From positions 1-5,429 of the forward strand of contig JAKBFR010000149.1 of the NCBI GenBank assembly GCA_021837545.1: a stretch of 5,429 nt of DNA, read 5' to 3'. Below are positions 5,374 to 5,429 of this stretch, in pieces. The position numbers and the translations under genes are program-made. Within the stretch, counting starts at the first letter, position 1. Each line of letters opens with the position of its first letter. Origin of the DNA: Bacillota bacterium (lineage in GTDB: Bacteria; Bacillota_A; Clostridia; Clostridiales; Clostridiaceae). Below the pieces are notes generated by a model. The model was not told the origin of the DNA and did not search any database. It was given only the letters and a program-made list of their open reading frames with translations.

Positions 5374-5429
5374 GAACTAATTTTTTAAAGTTTCTTTTCT
5401 GTACTTAAATTATTCTACTATAGTTTTTG

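Overview
The window is very AT-rich, uses AGA and ATA codons heavily, and carries strong GGAGG-type ribosome binding sites. Together with the family types present, this suggests a low-GC Firmicute, most likely Clostridium or a close relative. This is inferred from composition and gene types; no single gene fixes the species. I see no mobile element, CRISPR array, tRNA or rRNA. All five genes look intact.

Layout from left to right. A plus-strand Nudix hydrolase (67-576) converges on a minus-strand two-gene unit, and a bidirectional terminator-like hairpin (644-692) lies between them. Reading leftwards, the minus-strand unit begins with an NAD(P)-dependent oxidoreductase of the alanine dehydrogenase/transhydrogenase superfamily. 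I place its start at a TTG at 2536, well inside the longest open frame. After 40 bases comes a GntR-type regulator with a C-terminal RCK_C (TrkA-C) domain (715-1344), the architecture of the c-di-AMP-responsive osmolyte-transport repressor BusR. Upstream of the oxidoreductase are two tandem 28-bp near-identical repeats. One contains a perfect 10+3+10 palindrome, and they look like a paired operator. Further upstream is a 330-base AT-rich stretch with no convincing gene but with a possible sigma-A promoter embedded in an inverted repeat.

The right part holds a minus-strand two-component system: an OmpR-family response regulator (4595-5290) followed after 17 bases by its membrane histidine kinase (start best placed at 4577, end 3129). 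It has an extended -10 promoter in front (5328-5336) and two successive hairpins behind (3062-3106 and 2970-3011), the second a classic intrinsic terminator.

How the genes may work together. The kinase and regulator form a self-contained signalling operon whose stimulus and targets are not visible here. The oxidoreductase and the BusR-like regulator are probably co-transcribed and probably autoregulated through the tandem palindromes. This pairing suggests, as inference only, an amino-acid or opine-type dehydrogenase controlled by c-di-AMP or by ionic/osmotic state. The Nudix enzyme is a separate transcription unit.
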